Source: Chelydra serpentina (Eukaryota; Chordata; Testudines; Chelydridae). From it: 64,000 nucleotides of DNA. The stretch covers positions 29,143,001-29,207,000 of the forward strand of contig JBAIAC010000004.1 of assembly GCA_037349315.1 (NCBI GenBank), given 5' to 3'. Numbering within the stretch: the stretch's first letter is position 1; the number at the start of each line of letters is the position of its first letter. Positions 43,317-53,654 of the stretch are shown piece after piece. The notes below the pieces were generated by a model. That model saw nothing but the letters and a program-made list of their open reading frames with translations, ran no database searches and had not been told where the DNA came from. The translations under genes and the position numbers were made by a program.

Positions 43317-43770
43317 ACCCTGTCCTCTCCCTGCCCTGCTCTATGGAAAAGGGGGGGGGAAGGAACAGGGGGAGGAGGACACCCTGACATTAGTACCCCT
43401 CTTCCCCCCCCGCCCCAGCAAGCTCCCGGGAGCAGCTCCAAGGCAGAGAGCAGGAGCAGCACATGGTAGTGGGGGGAGGGACAACTGCACTACCCAGCAA
43501 TTGATAATCTGCTGGGCGGCTGCCGCACTGGGAACTTAGGGGAGCAGGGAACTGATGTGGGGAGCTGATGGGGAGGCTGCCAGTCCACCCTGGTTCCAAG
43601 CCCCTACCAGCTAGTTCCTTTCTGCAAGCAGTGGACAAAGCAGGCAGCTGCGAAATGTTATAAGGGAGCATTGCACAACTTTAAACGAGCATGTTCTATA
43701 ATTGATCAGCAATGTAACAACATTAACCGGGATGACTTTAAGTGAGGAGTTACTGTATTTCTCTCTCTAA

Positions 43771-43820
43771 GTGCCACTAGCTGGGACACCACACCACACC
43801 CAGAAGGTGTGTGGGTTACA
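43771..43820. repeat. Terminal fragment of the 197-bp tRNA-promoter element
   Basis: 50 bp (GTGCCACTAGCTGGGAC to GTGTGTGGGTTACA) matching the right end of the complete copy at 46864-47060. It lies just beyond the mariner-like element. Confidence 0.65.
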
Positions 43821-44105
43821 TATGCTAATTCACATTTGTTTTAATAACCTCATGTATGAATTGTATTCTTGCCACTATATGCATCTGTTACACTAAACTT
43901 CAGTTCTTTTCCTCTAGTGTCACCACTTCTGTTAGTAGCAAAACACGTACCAGATGTGCATACTTAGAACAGGGAGATCTAATACACATCCCTCTATTTT
44001 ATTCATAATGGTAGAAAGAATTGTGTGATACAGCTTTGAAGGAGAAAATAACCCTCTCTGGGTGAGAAAAGACTTAATGTGATGAGATATTGCTGTGACC
44101 AGCAT

Positions 44106-44404
44106 CATAGGCACTGACTCCATGGGTGTTAAGCACCCATTAGCAGCGCCCCCGGTCAGTGCCTTCCCTTTCCATCAGCACCTCCCGCCTGTTGGCGGCC
44201 CCCGACGATCAGCTCCTTCCCCTTCCCCAGCTGTTCCATGGTGTGCAGGAGGTGCTTGAGGAAAGGGGTGGAATGGGGTGGGGGCGGAGAAGGGGCAGGA
44301 AGAGGCGGGGGTGGGGTCTTGGGGGAAGGGGTGGAGTGGGGATGGTGCCTGGGGAGGAGCAGGGGTCGAGCACCCCCCAACAACTAAGAAAGTTAGTGCC
44401 TATG
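44106..44404. mobile_element. hAT MITE, TSD ACCAGCAT
   Basis: A 299-bp element with perfect 8-bp duplication ACCAGCAT at 44098-44105 and 44405-44412 and inverted ends CATAGGCACTGACT / AGTTAGTGCCTATG. It is G-rich internally. Same TIR family as 42768-43316. No ORF of its own. Confidence 0.88.
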
Positions 44405-44412
44405 ACCAGCAT

Positions 44413-44926
44413 GATGATGAAAGAAAGGTCTGAGATGAAATTACAGGGACCCTGCATACCCTGCACCCCAATTAAAAACATAGAAATATTCAGCAGGCTT
44501 TCAAAGGATTAAGCACTTTTATAAATACAGTACAAATTCATGACAAACATGAACTACTTTAGATAAATACATTACTGTTCTGATGTAGTTAGGGCCAAAA
44601 TAGTCAAAAATAGGTGCCTAAAATTAGAGCCAAGATTTTTCACAAATGATTAGGGATTTTGGTTGCCCACTGTAAGTGTCAAGGGCCAGATTTTCAAAAA
44701 ACACCCACCACTGGAAAAAATGCCCTTTAATGTGTCTCAGATTGTTTGCCAGCCCCTTCCCCGCCCACCCAAATCCAAGCATGCAGAATTACTACTTCCT
44801 TTTGAAAGTCTTGGCCTAGGTGGCCTAAATCCACAATTAGGCACTGAAATCAGTGCAGCTAACAGGAACTGCAGGAGGTCAGCCCTCTTGTAATATCAGG
44901 CCACTGATGACGGTGTCTAAATATGA
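44413..44926. other. No gene; old repeat-like sequence
   Basis: Contains motifs such as GGGCCAGATTTTCAAAA and TAGGCACTGAAATCAGTG typical of old amniote interspersed repeats. No coding feature. Confidence 0.4.
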
Positions 44927-44934
44927 ACTGTGGA

Positions 44935-45157
44935 CAGGGGCGGCTCTAACAATTTTGCCGCCTCAAGCAGTAGCCGCCGAATTGCCGCTGTGGTGGGCAA
45001 GAATGGGGCGGCAGTCCGAGTCCCGCAGCGGCAATTCGGCGGCAGGAAGAGCGGCGGACCTGCCGCTGAATTGCCGCCGCGGGACTCGGATTGCCGCCCC
45101 ATTCTCGATGCCGCCCCAAGCACCAGCTTGGAAAGCTGGTGCCTGGAGCCAGCCCTG
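44935..45157. mobile_element. hAT MITE, near-perfect 8-bp TSD
   Basis: A 223-bp element with ends CAGGGGCGGCTCTA (left) and CAGGGCTGGCTCCA (right, minus), flanked by ACTGTGGA and ACTTTGGA (7/8). It contains inverted GCCGCCGAATTGCCGC-type blocks forming a long internal foldback. Related to 58790-58948. Confidence 0.82.
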
Positions 45158-45561
45158 ACTTTGGATCCTAACTTTAGACACCCATTTTTGAAAACTTTGA
45201 CCTAAATAAGTGGCCTGATATTTCAGAGATGCTGAGCATCTGCAGCTCTTATTAAAATCAATGCCTTTGAATAACAACTGCTATTATATTTGAATGTTCT
45301 GCTGTGTACTTGAATATATATTTATATCTCTCAACCTCAGGCTGCTAATCATGCTCATATACATATTAGGTCTCCACATGCATGTGACTAGATATTTTAT
45401 TGACCTACAGAATTTGTTTCAGCTCATTAAACACAGCTGCTCTAGAGAAAATTAGTTGAATCCAAAGGGAAGGACATGATTGACAGAAACTAAGTGGAGT
45501 GGCTATTTTAACTGTATTGGACATTAGAAATACAGACCTTAGGAAATACTTTATTAATAAT

Positions 45562-45995
45562 ATCTAGCTCTTATATAGCACTCCATCAGTAGATCTCAAA
45601 GTGCTTTATAAAAGAGGTCAGCTTCATTATCCACATTTTTACCGATGGGGAAATTGAGGCAGAGGGGAGTGGTGACTTGCCTACGGTCACCCAGCAGACT
45701 AGTGACAGAGCCAGGAATAAAGTCCAGGTAATAATATAAATGGAGATATGCCAATCTCCTAGAACTGCAACAACCTTGAAAGTCATTGAGTCCAGTCCCC
45801 TGCCTTCACTAGCAGGACCAAGTACTGTCCCCTGACAGATTTTTTGCCCCAGATCCCTAAATGGCCCCCTGAAGGATTGAACTCACAACCCTGGGTTTAG
45901 CAGGCCAATGCTCAAACCACTGAGCTATCCCTCCCCCTCTTGATATCTTGTCCAGTGCTCTATCCACTAGGCCATATGGTCACTGTCTCCCCTTG
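45562..45995 (-). repeat. MIR-like SINE split by a Cry SINE
   Basis: Minus-strand MIR-type sequence. 45562-45735 holds ATGGGGAAATTGAGGCAGAG and GACTTGCCTACGGTCACCC; 45938-45995 continues with TGCTCTATCCACTAGGCCAT, the tRNA-like head. The Cry SINE sits between the two parts. Confidence 0.7.
45747..45937 (-). repeat. Cry-type SINE
   Basis: Minus-oriented copy. On plus it shows the CR1-like tail first (GAAAGTCATTGAGTCCAGTC) and then the tRNA-like head (GGATTGAACTCACAACCC, AAACCACTGAGCTATCCC). Inserted into an older MIR-like SINE. Confidence 0.88.
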
Positions 45996-46542
45996 TCATT
46001 GTAGACAAATGAGAGACAGTCTCCCCTCTGTCCATACACAAATGTTCTCTATGGTACATCTTCTAGTGCTTTGACCAGCCTACCTTCACATGAGCCAAGG
46101 TGTGGAGCTTCTATCACATCCCTTACAAGACCAGTCCATGGTTTAATAGACTTCACTGTTGATACAATTAAGGGAAAACTTAGGAATGTCCTAGTCATCC
46201 ACCTTCTGCTATTAGGAAAAAGCACATTTATTTGTATCTTGAGATTTTACTGTAGGGAAGAATCACATAATGGTGGAATATGAGCTAGTTTGTTCATGCA
46301 ACTTGGGTGCAGACTATGTATAACACTTGCATATTTGAACGTTTGTCTTAATGAGTAGCCTGAGTAGTTTCTATACAGTTATTTTAGCCTACTGCATAAA
46401 AAACTACTTAAGATGCATGCTATATGTCCTGGAATACACTGCAGTGCACATTCTGGTTATTTCCCATGTATTCCCTCATATGCCAAAAGTCCTTAATTTG
46501 CTTTTCACTAATGCCATTTTTAAGTTAAGCCATTACAAAAAT

Positions 46543-47462
46543 ATAAGAACATAAGACTGGAAGGGACCTCCTGGGTCACTGAGTCCAGTCCTCTATCACA
46601 GACAACTCTGTTGTTACCCGGGGTTCTTTCAACCCAAAGCTCTTGGTAACTTTTACTCTGTGCAAGGTGGTGTCAGGAAATAAATCAAGGGAGACACGGC
46701 CAACCATCATATAATCCCTTTTATAAACTTATTGAGCTCCATCTTAAAAACAGTTTGGTTTCTTGCCCACACTGTTCCCCTTGGTAGGCTTTCCAGAAAT
46801 GTTCTTCTAATTAACAGCCTACATTTGTTCATGGCCAACTTATACCATTTGTTTTTATGCCAATGTAACGCTGGCAGACCCCAGTCATTGTCAGGCGGGA
46901 TTGAACCAGCGGCCTCTGGCGCTTAGTGCATGAGCCTCTACCACATGAGTTAAAAGCCAACTGGCTGTTAAGCATACTCATTTAACTCTCTCTTGCTCTC
47001 GATGGTCTTGGTGCCACTAGATGGGACAGAACACCACACCCAGAAGGTGTGTGGGTTACACCAACATTGTCCTTTAACTTAAATACCTCCTCTCCCTCCC
47101 TGGTGTTTGCTCTCTATAAATACATCACAGGGTAATCCTACACTTTCAGCCAAACCAAGCTCTTCTAGTGTCCTCTCATAAAATAAGCCCTTCATCCCCA
47201 GGATCATCCTTGTGTCCTTTTTCTGCACTTGTTCCAGTTTGAATTATCTTTCTTGACCATGAGTGACCAGAATTGTCCATGGTATTTCAGATGAGCTCTT
47301 AGCAGTGCCTTGTACAATTGCATTAATACTTCCCTATCTCTACTGGAAATGCCTTGTCTGATGGATCTTGGGGCCACATTTGCCTTTTTCACAGCTGCAG
47401 CACATTGGTGGTTCATCATCATCCTGTGATCAACCAGTACATCAATTCAAGTCTTTCTGAAG
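46543..47462 (-). repeat. CR1 LINE fragment with insertions
   Basis: Minus-oriented CR1 3' region and ORF2 C-terminus: tail ATAAGAACATAAGACTGGAA, then CCCACACTGTTCCCCTTGG, and further CACTTGTTCCAGTTTGAAT and GCCTTTTTCACAGCTGC. It is interrupted by the 197-bp element at 46864-47060 and apparently by ~95 bp at about 46608-46705 that does not fit CR1. Older than the CR1 copies at 5 kb and 54 kb. Confidence 0.75.
46864..47060 (-). mobile_element. 197-bp element with LTR-like ends and a tRNA-like Pol III promoter
   Basis: Plus ends TGTAACGC and GGGTTACA form short inverted termini of the TG...CA kind. Flanks are a 4-bp duplication CCAA (46860-46863, 47061-47064) that cleanly interrupts the CR1. 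On minus it carries a tRNA-like segment: A-box-like TGTGGTAGAGGC and a consensus B box GGTTCAATCCC (46897-46907 on plus). It has no ORF. It may be a very small LTR-type element (compare TRIM or Cassandra elements, whose LTRs carry a Pol III promoter), or a DNA element that captured a tRNA. A 50-bp piece recurs at 43771-43820. Confidence 0.6.
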
Positions 47463-49924
47463 TGAGATGTCTATTAATACAAAAACCAACTCTTGAGAGA
47501 TTCAAATGAATCTCTACAAAGAAGTTAGTTCCATCATTAGATGAACTTGTCTCTATGGATCACCATAGAGCACTTCATTTAACCTAAGTCCTATGTAGTT
47601 GTAAGTCCAGACAATTGTGAACCATGTTTAATAGTGTTGTACATATTATAAACGCCTCAAACCCTGGTTCTGTGCAAACTGATTAAGGAATTTGCCTCAT
47701 GCTTTTTTTATGATCAAGTATTGAATCTCTGAAGTGGAAACACTGAAAGACCCTTATTGTTACAATGCAGACAAGAACACTGACACTTCAATATTTGTAA
47801 TATTCAGTTTTTGCTAGTTAAATGCTAAAAGAAACCAGAAGACAAAAACATCTGTTATAACCTAGGGACATAGGCTATAAAGCCACTCGGCATTACTGCT
47901 GGCAGATCGACTAATCATACAAATGCTGTTAAAACAAAGATTGTTTTTTAAGCCTATAGAAGCTTAGTATAATAAAAGCTTAAATAGCCTGCAACCATAT
48001 TTGACAATGACATAGAATGGCAATAAATAAAAGCTGTACAATAGACCATGAGCCACAGATGGATGAATAAGAAAGGAACTCATAGAAAAATACAATCAGC
48101 CGCTTGCTATTTTTTAAGCAGTGAACAATACAGTACAGGAGCTAACATATGCAGCTGTATGCCACCCTTTTGAAAGCCCCCTGGGGTAAAAGGCTTGCTG
48201 GGGCTTTTTTGGGGGTGGCTGGGGTGTCTCAATAATGCTGAGTGCTCCATAGCCCTTTCCCTCTCAGTCTTTAGCTGTTCTGCTTGCTTCCTCTTTTGCA
48301 CAATCAATAAGAATGGATAGGCATCTAGTACCTGAGCCTCTTTACACTGAACTCCCAGTGAAATAAATGGGAGAAGGATCAAGTCCCTAGGGCCCAAATA
48401 TGCAGACTTCACTAAAAAAACACAACTCCCAGTGAAGTCAACGCAAGTTGATGTTAATGGGATGTGGTTATTTTTACACCAAGACAGCAGCAGAGACTAT
48501 ATGCAATACAAAGCCAAAACCCAAGGAATGGATGTTACATCACTTTTTCTAAATAAAATATGCTTTAAAATTCAAATTACATCTCCTCCTTATATAAACC
48601 AATGATTTGAATCTTCTTATGCCACTGTCAATTAATTTGCCTTCATTTTTTCATTACTCTAAACGAATTTGATTGCACTTTATTCTGTAATTGTCAAAAA
48701 CAGAACTAAACACCATGAGAGAGGTTTCCTTTCATCACCTGCTCTAGAGACTTGTTTTTTATTTATGACTGTTATAACTGCTGTGAAATTTTATAAGAAA
48801 TTCCCCATCCCCCGCCATATATCCAAGGAAATATGGCCCTCTTGTAAAACACTAAAATTGATCACGATGGACTATAGTTCTTCGTGGCTTCAGATATTTT
48901 GTGGGATTTTTGTTTTTTATGTGAGGGCCGTGGTTTGGTGTGTGGGTGTCTTTCTTTGGGGTGGTGGTAATAAAACATCCAACTAATTTGGTTGGAGCTA
49001 TTAAAGGGTAATAAATTCAAATAGCTTCCTTGCATTCTGAGAGCATTAGGCATTACTGAGGACTACAAGGGTGCTCCTTTTTGATGTAACAATAGTGTGC
49101 AGCCTATGGATAGAAGCAAGAGAGTTTGGTACAGAATGCAACCAATTCCCATGGTCAGCCAGACCTATCAGAACTTTGTCTCTACTCTCTTATTTGGAAA
49201 GAAGACTGAAAGCAAACAATGGTTGGCTGATCTTCTCATTCACACCCTGCATAAGAGGTTTAATGGCACCAAGATTTTGCTGGGTGAGTGTACAGAGTGG
49301 AAGAGTAAAAGAAATCTCTCCATACAGTCCCTTTCCTCTGTGCCCAGGTCCTCTCACAATTACTGCACTGCCCCAAGAATAGGAACTGTTCCCTCATGTG
49401 CCAATGAGTGCGTGTTTGTCCAAAGGGAGTAGGACAATGTACTTGCTTCCTTTTCAGAATGGCAATTGGAGCAGGCTGGGGTGGAGGGGAGTGAATGCTG
49501 CACCAGATTAAGGGATAAAAACAGTAGGATGTGACTGCTCTCAGTGCTTTCTGAAGCTCCCTCTAGATCAGTGTGGTACTGCAATGCCCCTTACACAGTG
49601 CTCTGCTTAAGCATCAGAACCTGGAAAGAAGTCTGCATCAATATTCTTCCAAAATAAAAAGCCACAACCATTTATTTCCAAGCTCTGCTTTCTATTCTGT
49701 ATATTTAGCATGTGTATGTATATCTTTTTTTTCTGAAAGCCCTCCACCAAAATATTTATGCATTTACTAAACTCAACACAGATGTACTGCCCCAGAACAA
49801 AACCGAGGATTATCAATTCAAACATAATCTTGGTGGTAACATGACTGTAAGAGCTGGAGATCTACAAAAACGTTACCACAAAAAGTAGCCTCCCCATAAA
49901 ATAAGTATCGATGAAAGATTCTTG
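47463..49924. other. No gene seen
   Basis: A 2.4-kb AT-rich stretch. No ORF carries a known domain; the largest is about 110 codons and unconvincing. No clear repeats. Confidence 0.45.
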
Positions 49925-50215
49925 GCATTGATTAGAAAGACTTCACTGACGAAGTGATCTGAGAAATTGTCAATGAGCGGCTTGTTTTCACTGGAATCAG
50001 AAGGAAATGTTTAGCGCACGTATTTGGATGCCAATATACACACCCACGTGAAGCTGTCAAGTAGAAAGCAACTGGTGCAAGGAAACAAGGGCATCCAAGA
50101 AAAACTTTAAGAGCCACCCTTAGAAGAAAGGGCAAAATAATCAATATCAATACCATAGAGCAAATGGAAGCAGCCACAAATGACAGTGGAAGGTGTGGAA
50201 GTCGGTAAAGGGAAT
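49925..50215 (+). pseudogene. Non-LTR retrotransposon ORF2 C-terminal relic
   Basis: Plus-strand translation shows a degenerate tail: a RRKCLARIFG segment, then THPREAVK, TGARKQGHPRKTLRATLRRKG and IEQMEAATNDSGR. This order (basic RR..LG-like block, histidine-proline, GRPRKTWR-like basic block, then a final A.DR-like motif) is seen at the C-terminus of several non-LTR reverse transcriptase proteins. In-frame stops are present and the RT core is absent. Confidence 0.5.
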
Positions 50216-50260
50216 TTGGATGCAGGCCTCTATATGAGCAAGAGTCAGGCTAACTCTAGC

Positions 50261-50621
50261 TGTGATAACGTGAGATTCGTAGAAGCAGGGATTCTGTGAG
50301 ACAAGGATAAAATAACTATGAGAGAGGTTACTGTAACCTTGTATTAGATAAGAATAGAATGTAGACCATAACAAAAGATCATGAGGAAAACAAGATAACA
50401 AGAAAGAATATGTATAAACAAATTGCAGTTGTTGATTATTACTATATGTAACAAAAAGTATAAATGCTTGCCTTAATTGTTTATCTTTGAGAGACCTGCC
50501 TAGGAGGGGGAAACCCTGTGTCCTAGTGCACTCTCTCCTCTTTGCAATTGCTTAGGTTAATAAAGTGTATCTTGCCTTGCTGCACCCAAAATAAGAGTGA
50601 GAACTCTGTTTTTCTCCAACA
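50261..50621 (+). repeat. ERV 5' LTR
   Basis: An LTR of an endogenous retrovirus, ending CCAACA three bases before the primer-binding site. It has a TATA-like GTATAAATG near 50459 and AATAAA near 50562. The left end is placed at TGTGATAACG by the TG...CA rule, but a start near 50297 (TGTGAGACAA) is also possible. No target duplication was identified. Confidence 0.7.
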
Positions 50622-50624
50622 ATT

Positions 50625-50642
50625 TGGGGGCTCGTCCGGGAT
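50625..50642 (+). promoter_or_regulatory. Proline-tRNA primer-binding site
   Basis: An 18-nt site starting TGGGGGCTCGTCCGGG that is an exact match to the well-known proline-tRNA primer-binding site of gammaretroviruses. It shows the element is a class I (gamma-like) ERV and fixes the LTR end. Confidence 0.92.
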
Positions 50643-51000
50643 GGCAACGCCTGCTGAGACAGCTGCATCTGCTTTGGATCGTTCTCCTTCGAACCTCATG
50701 GCGCCACAATAGAGGTAAGAGACCTTTTGAAATCTCTATTGGGGTCTCGGAGGAGGACTGTCCGTGGGGCTGTCTGTCCCTGTTGGGCTTACGCCATCTG
50801 AACTTATTAATTGTGCAGCAAGGTCAGATGCCGAGTGGTGCTGGGGAACTGTTTTGCCGCCCCCAATAAGGTTAGTTTGATGTGGTGCTGGGGACTTAGT
50901 TTTGCCACCCCCAATAAGGTTAATGCATAAGGTTAATGCATTAGGATACCGCACCGGTGCTGAGGGGTTGTTACCGCCTCAAGGGTTATATAAAGTCCGG
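50643..51000 (+). repeat. ERV leader with splice donor and direct repeats
   Basis: Untranslated leader after the PBS. A good splice donor AGAG/GTAAGA lies at 50711-50720. Two ~40-bp direct repeats (TGGTGCTGGGGA ... CCCCCAATAAGGTTA) occur at about 50836-50873 and 50882-50921. No gag, pol or env frame follows, so the provirus is truncated and non-coding here. Confidence 0.65.
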
Positions 51001-52814
51001 ACATACAGTATTAAGGTTACTGTATATGACAGATGCATCGTATTGTGAAGGATTAGAGGCCTTGGTGTTTTTGTTTGTTTGTGTGTGTGTGTGGGCAGAA
51101 CTGAGCCTCTCATTCATAATTCCTCAGAGTGGAAGCCATAGCGTGCGATGAAGCGCTGAGGTCGAATTGAGATCGTTCTGTCCCGTCCCCTGTAGTGTCA
51201 GAAGAGACTGGTTTCTACCCTGTGCACCCACACTGGCGTTAAAAAAACTCAGCTACAAAACTGTTGAGGAATGAAGCATGTAAGAGTCAAGAAGTTCACA
51301 GCTAAGGCTTAAAGTTCAATCTTAACTTTGCCCCTACCAGCTTATGTCTTTAAAATATGAGCTTCTAGTCAAAAGCTGTTATAACTTGGGGCACTGCTTA
51401 TTTTAAAAACACCCATATGCTTGACTGATTGTAGCTACTTTGTAGTGTTCTTAGGACAGGTCCCATGGTTTAGATTCTTTTAACTGCAATCTAAATCATA
51501 GGAAATGAGGGCTTTCATCACCCTTTGGGACTTACTCAGCAGTAGGCGGCATTTATGTCTTGGAAGTAAGGCTATTAATTTGCTCCCAGTAATATACTAC
51601 TCCTATTTATGATATTCCTGTAAGCTGTTTTGAGTAGACCTTGGGGATTTTCTTCATGGAATAAAAGGTGCACTCTTAACATGAGTTGCCTCATTTTTGA
51701 GGCAAAATATTAGAGAAGGCAGTTTGTAGCTTTCATGTGAGTTAGCAGACTGAGTTAAAGACAAGCCCCTGCCCAGTAACTAACATGACTTGTTAATGTG
51801 AAAATTACAACCTGACTTGTCGTCACTAGGCTTTTATCTTGAGTTAAGAACTCACTTCTTCTCTCTCCCCTCTTTGTCCCCCTCCCTCCCTGCAGTGAAG
51901 GTAAGGTTTAAAAGTTTGGAGGGATGGCTAGTTTATCTGAAGCTCAGTTTTATCTGAGCCATTTTTATCTGGAAATCCTATGAATCTGGCTTCATTATCA
52001 TATATAAAGTGTTTCCTGGTTTCAACCTGGTGAACAGACTCTGGGAAGAGTGTGGTTGATGGTGTATTTATGCAAAATGCTGTGGCTCCATAATAACTAG
52101 GCTTGGCAGAAATAGATTTTTCTTTCCAATTTTGACAGATAATATCAATCAGGCATTCTTAGACTTGTATTGATTTAAATTTTCAGGTTGGGGAAATTAT
52201 GCAGGGCCCGGGGACTTGGCGTGGGTGTCAGACAATTTAGTGACAGACATTGAGATTCAAAAAGTTAAAGCTTTACAACAGTTAAAACACATCATCAACA
52301 TCGCATCAAAGTATTAAAATATGCCAAACTAGGTTTTCCAAGTAGCATTTTTCTTTCTTTGCCTTTGTGTAAAGTTAGATCATTACCGATGGAAATATTT
52401 TTTTGCCAGTTTGTGTGTTTACAGAGAAATCCACTTTACTAATAAAAATCTAATCCTTCCAAGCCTAATTAATAAGAGCCAGATTCTGGAGCCTTTCCTC
52501 AGGAAAACCTCCCACTGAAAGGAGTAAGTTCTGTAGAATTTTAGGGACCATATGTCTCCCACTCTGCTAACATATCTTTGTATGGCAAAACCATCCAGGG
52601 ACTTAGGAGTAGAAAGGCAGGGAGTCTTGCATCCATGTCATGTTACTTCCTTCCCACTGATTCTGCAGAAGTGCATCTGTATGGACCTTGGGGTGGGAGG
52701 GTGGAGTGGCTGCTCTTTGTGACTTGTTCCCCTTCAGACAGTCATCAAATATGTAAAAGGTTTTTATAAAGTGGGCAGTTGTTCTCCACATCCACCGAGG
52801 GTAGTACATGAAGA
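51001..52814. other. No gene; (TG)n tract
   Basis: A short T/G-rich microsatellite at about 51065-51094. Otherwise unassigned AT-rich sequence without a supportable ORF. Confidence 0.45.
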
Positions 52815-53046
52815 GTTGGCTTAATCTGCAGCAAGGGATATTAGGAAAAACTTTCTAACCACAAGAATAGTTAAGCTCTGGAACAGATTACCTAGGGAGG
52901 TTGTGGAATCCCTATCCCTGGAGACTTAAAGAACAAGTTAGACAAACACCTGCCAGGGATGGTCTAGGTATACATGGTCCTGGCTGAGTGCAGGGGGATG
53001 TACTAGATGACCTCTTGAGTTTCCTTTTAGCCCTACATTTCTATGA
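52815..53046 (+). repeat. CR1 3' end fragment
   Basis: CR1 3' sequence with GGAAAAACTTTCTAACCACA, GGAACAGATTACCTAGGGAG, AACAAGTTAGACAAACACCT and the end CCCTACATTTCTATG. A 5'-truncated plus-strand copy, related to 11805-12043. Confidence 0.88.
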
Positions 53047-53654
53047 CCCTCTGACCCCAAGTGAGTGGGAATGCTACTGTAATCTGCATGGTCTTCCTTA
53101 TAAAACCTTTTAGTGGCTGATACTGTAAAGTCACAGATGAAACTAGCCAAAGGCAGCCCCTGTGTTGCCAATTTGTGACATCTGGAATTTTTCTTCAAGC
53201 CTCATTTGTTATCAAAACAGCATGTATCTCGTCTTTCTTTTTTCTTTTTTTTTTTTTAAAGTAACGTTCTAGCCCTCTTGGTGTGGAAAAAAGATGGAAA
53301 ACATGACATGGATGCACTCCAAAGGCAAAGAAACCTAGGGGACTGGCTAATGATTTTTGAACACTTTATATTAATAATACTGGTTACCATCTACTCTATA
53401 GAGGTTGTTATACCACCCCCATCACTGTAGTGTGAGTGCATTAAGCGACATGGCACTCATCTGTTACATGAGGTTTAAGAACATTTACATCCCACCAAGA
53501 TATGAACTTGCATGGCTTGACTCACAGTCCAGAGGGCTGACCATTGCCTTCTACTACATATCCGAAGAGTTGTACTTTTCAGAACTGTGTTAACACAGAT
53601 CCTGCTGGGAACTCTTACTCTGGATAAGTGCGCTAGGTCAGTGGCTTAACTAGT
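53047..53654. other. No gene seen
   Basis: Unassigned sequence with a long T run at about 53241-53259. No ORF with recognisable features. Confidence 0.45.

Larger units (their letters stand above)
42212..43755. mobile_element. Mariner-like MITE (TA target site) with nested insertion
   Basis: The left end CAGTAACGCCTCGCTTAACG and the right end (minus) CAGTAACTCCTCACTTAAAG form inverted repeats, each bounded by TA (42210-42211 and 43756-43757), the Tc1/mariner target. Total length is 1544 bp including a 549-bp nested hAT MITE. No transposase ORF is present; the many short ORFs have no DDE/D signature. The internal sequence matches a non-autonomous turtle family I recall. Confidence 0.8.

Noticed and set aside
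42565..43469. Several overlapping ORFs up to 259 codons on both strands with RGPATSPRR- or GPRPATPG-type repeats
   Set aside because: They are read-through of the 34-bp GC-only minisatellite, which lacks stop codons in every frame. No start context, domain or conserved partner supports a gene.
48107..48412. 101-codon minus ORF with charged segment
   Set aside because: No domain, no splice signals examined support it, and it lies in otherwise featureless sequence; similar in length to chance ORFs elsewhere.
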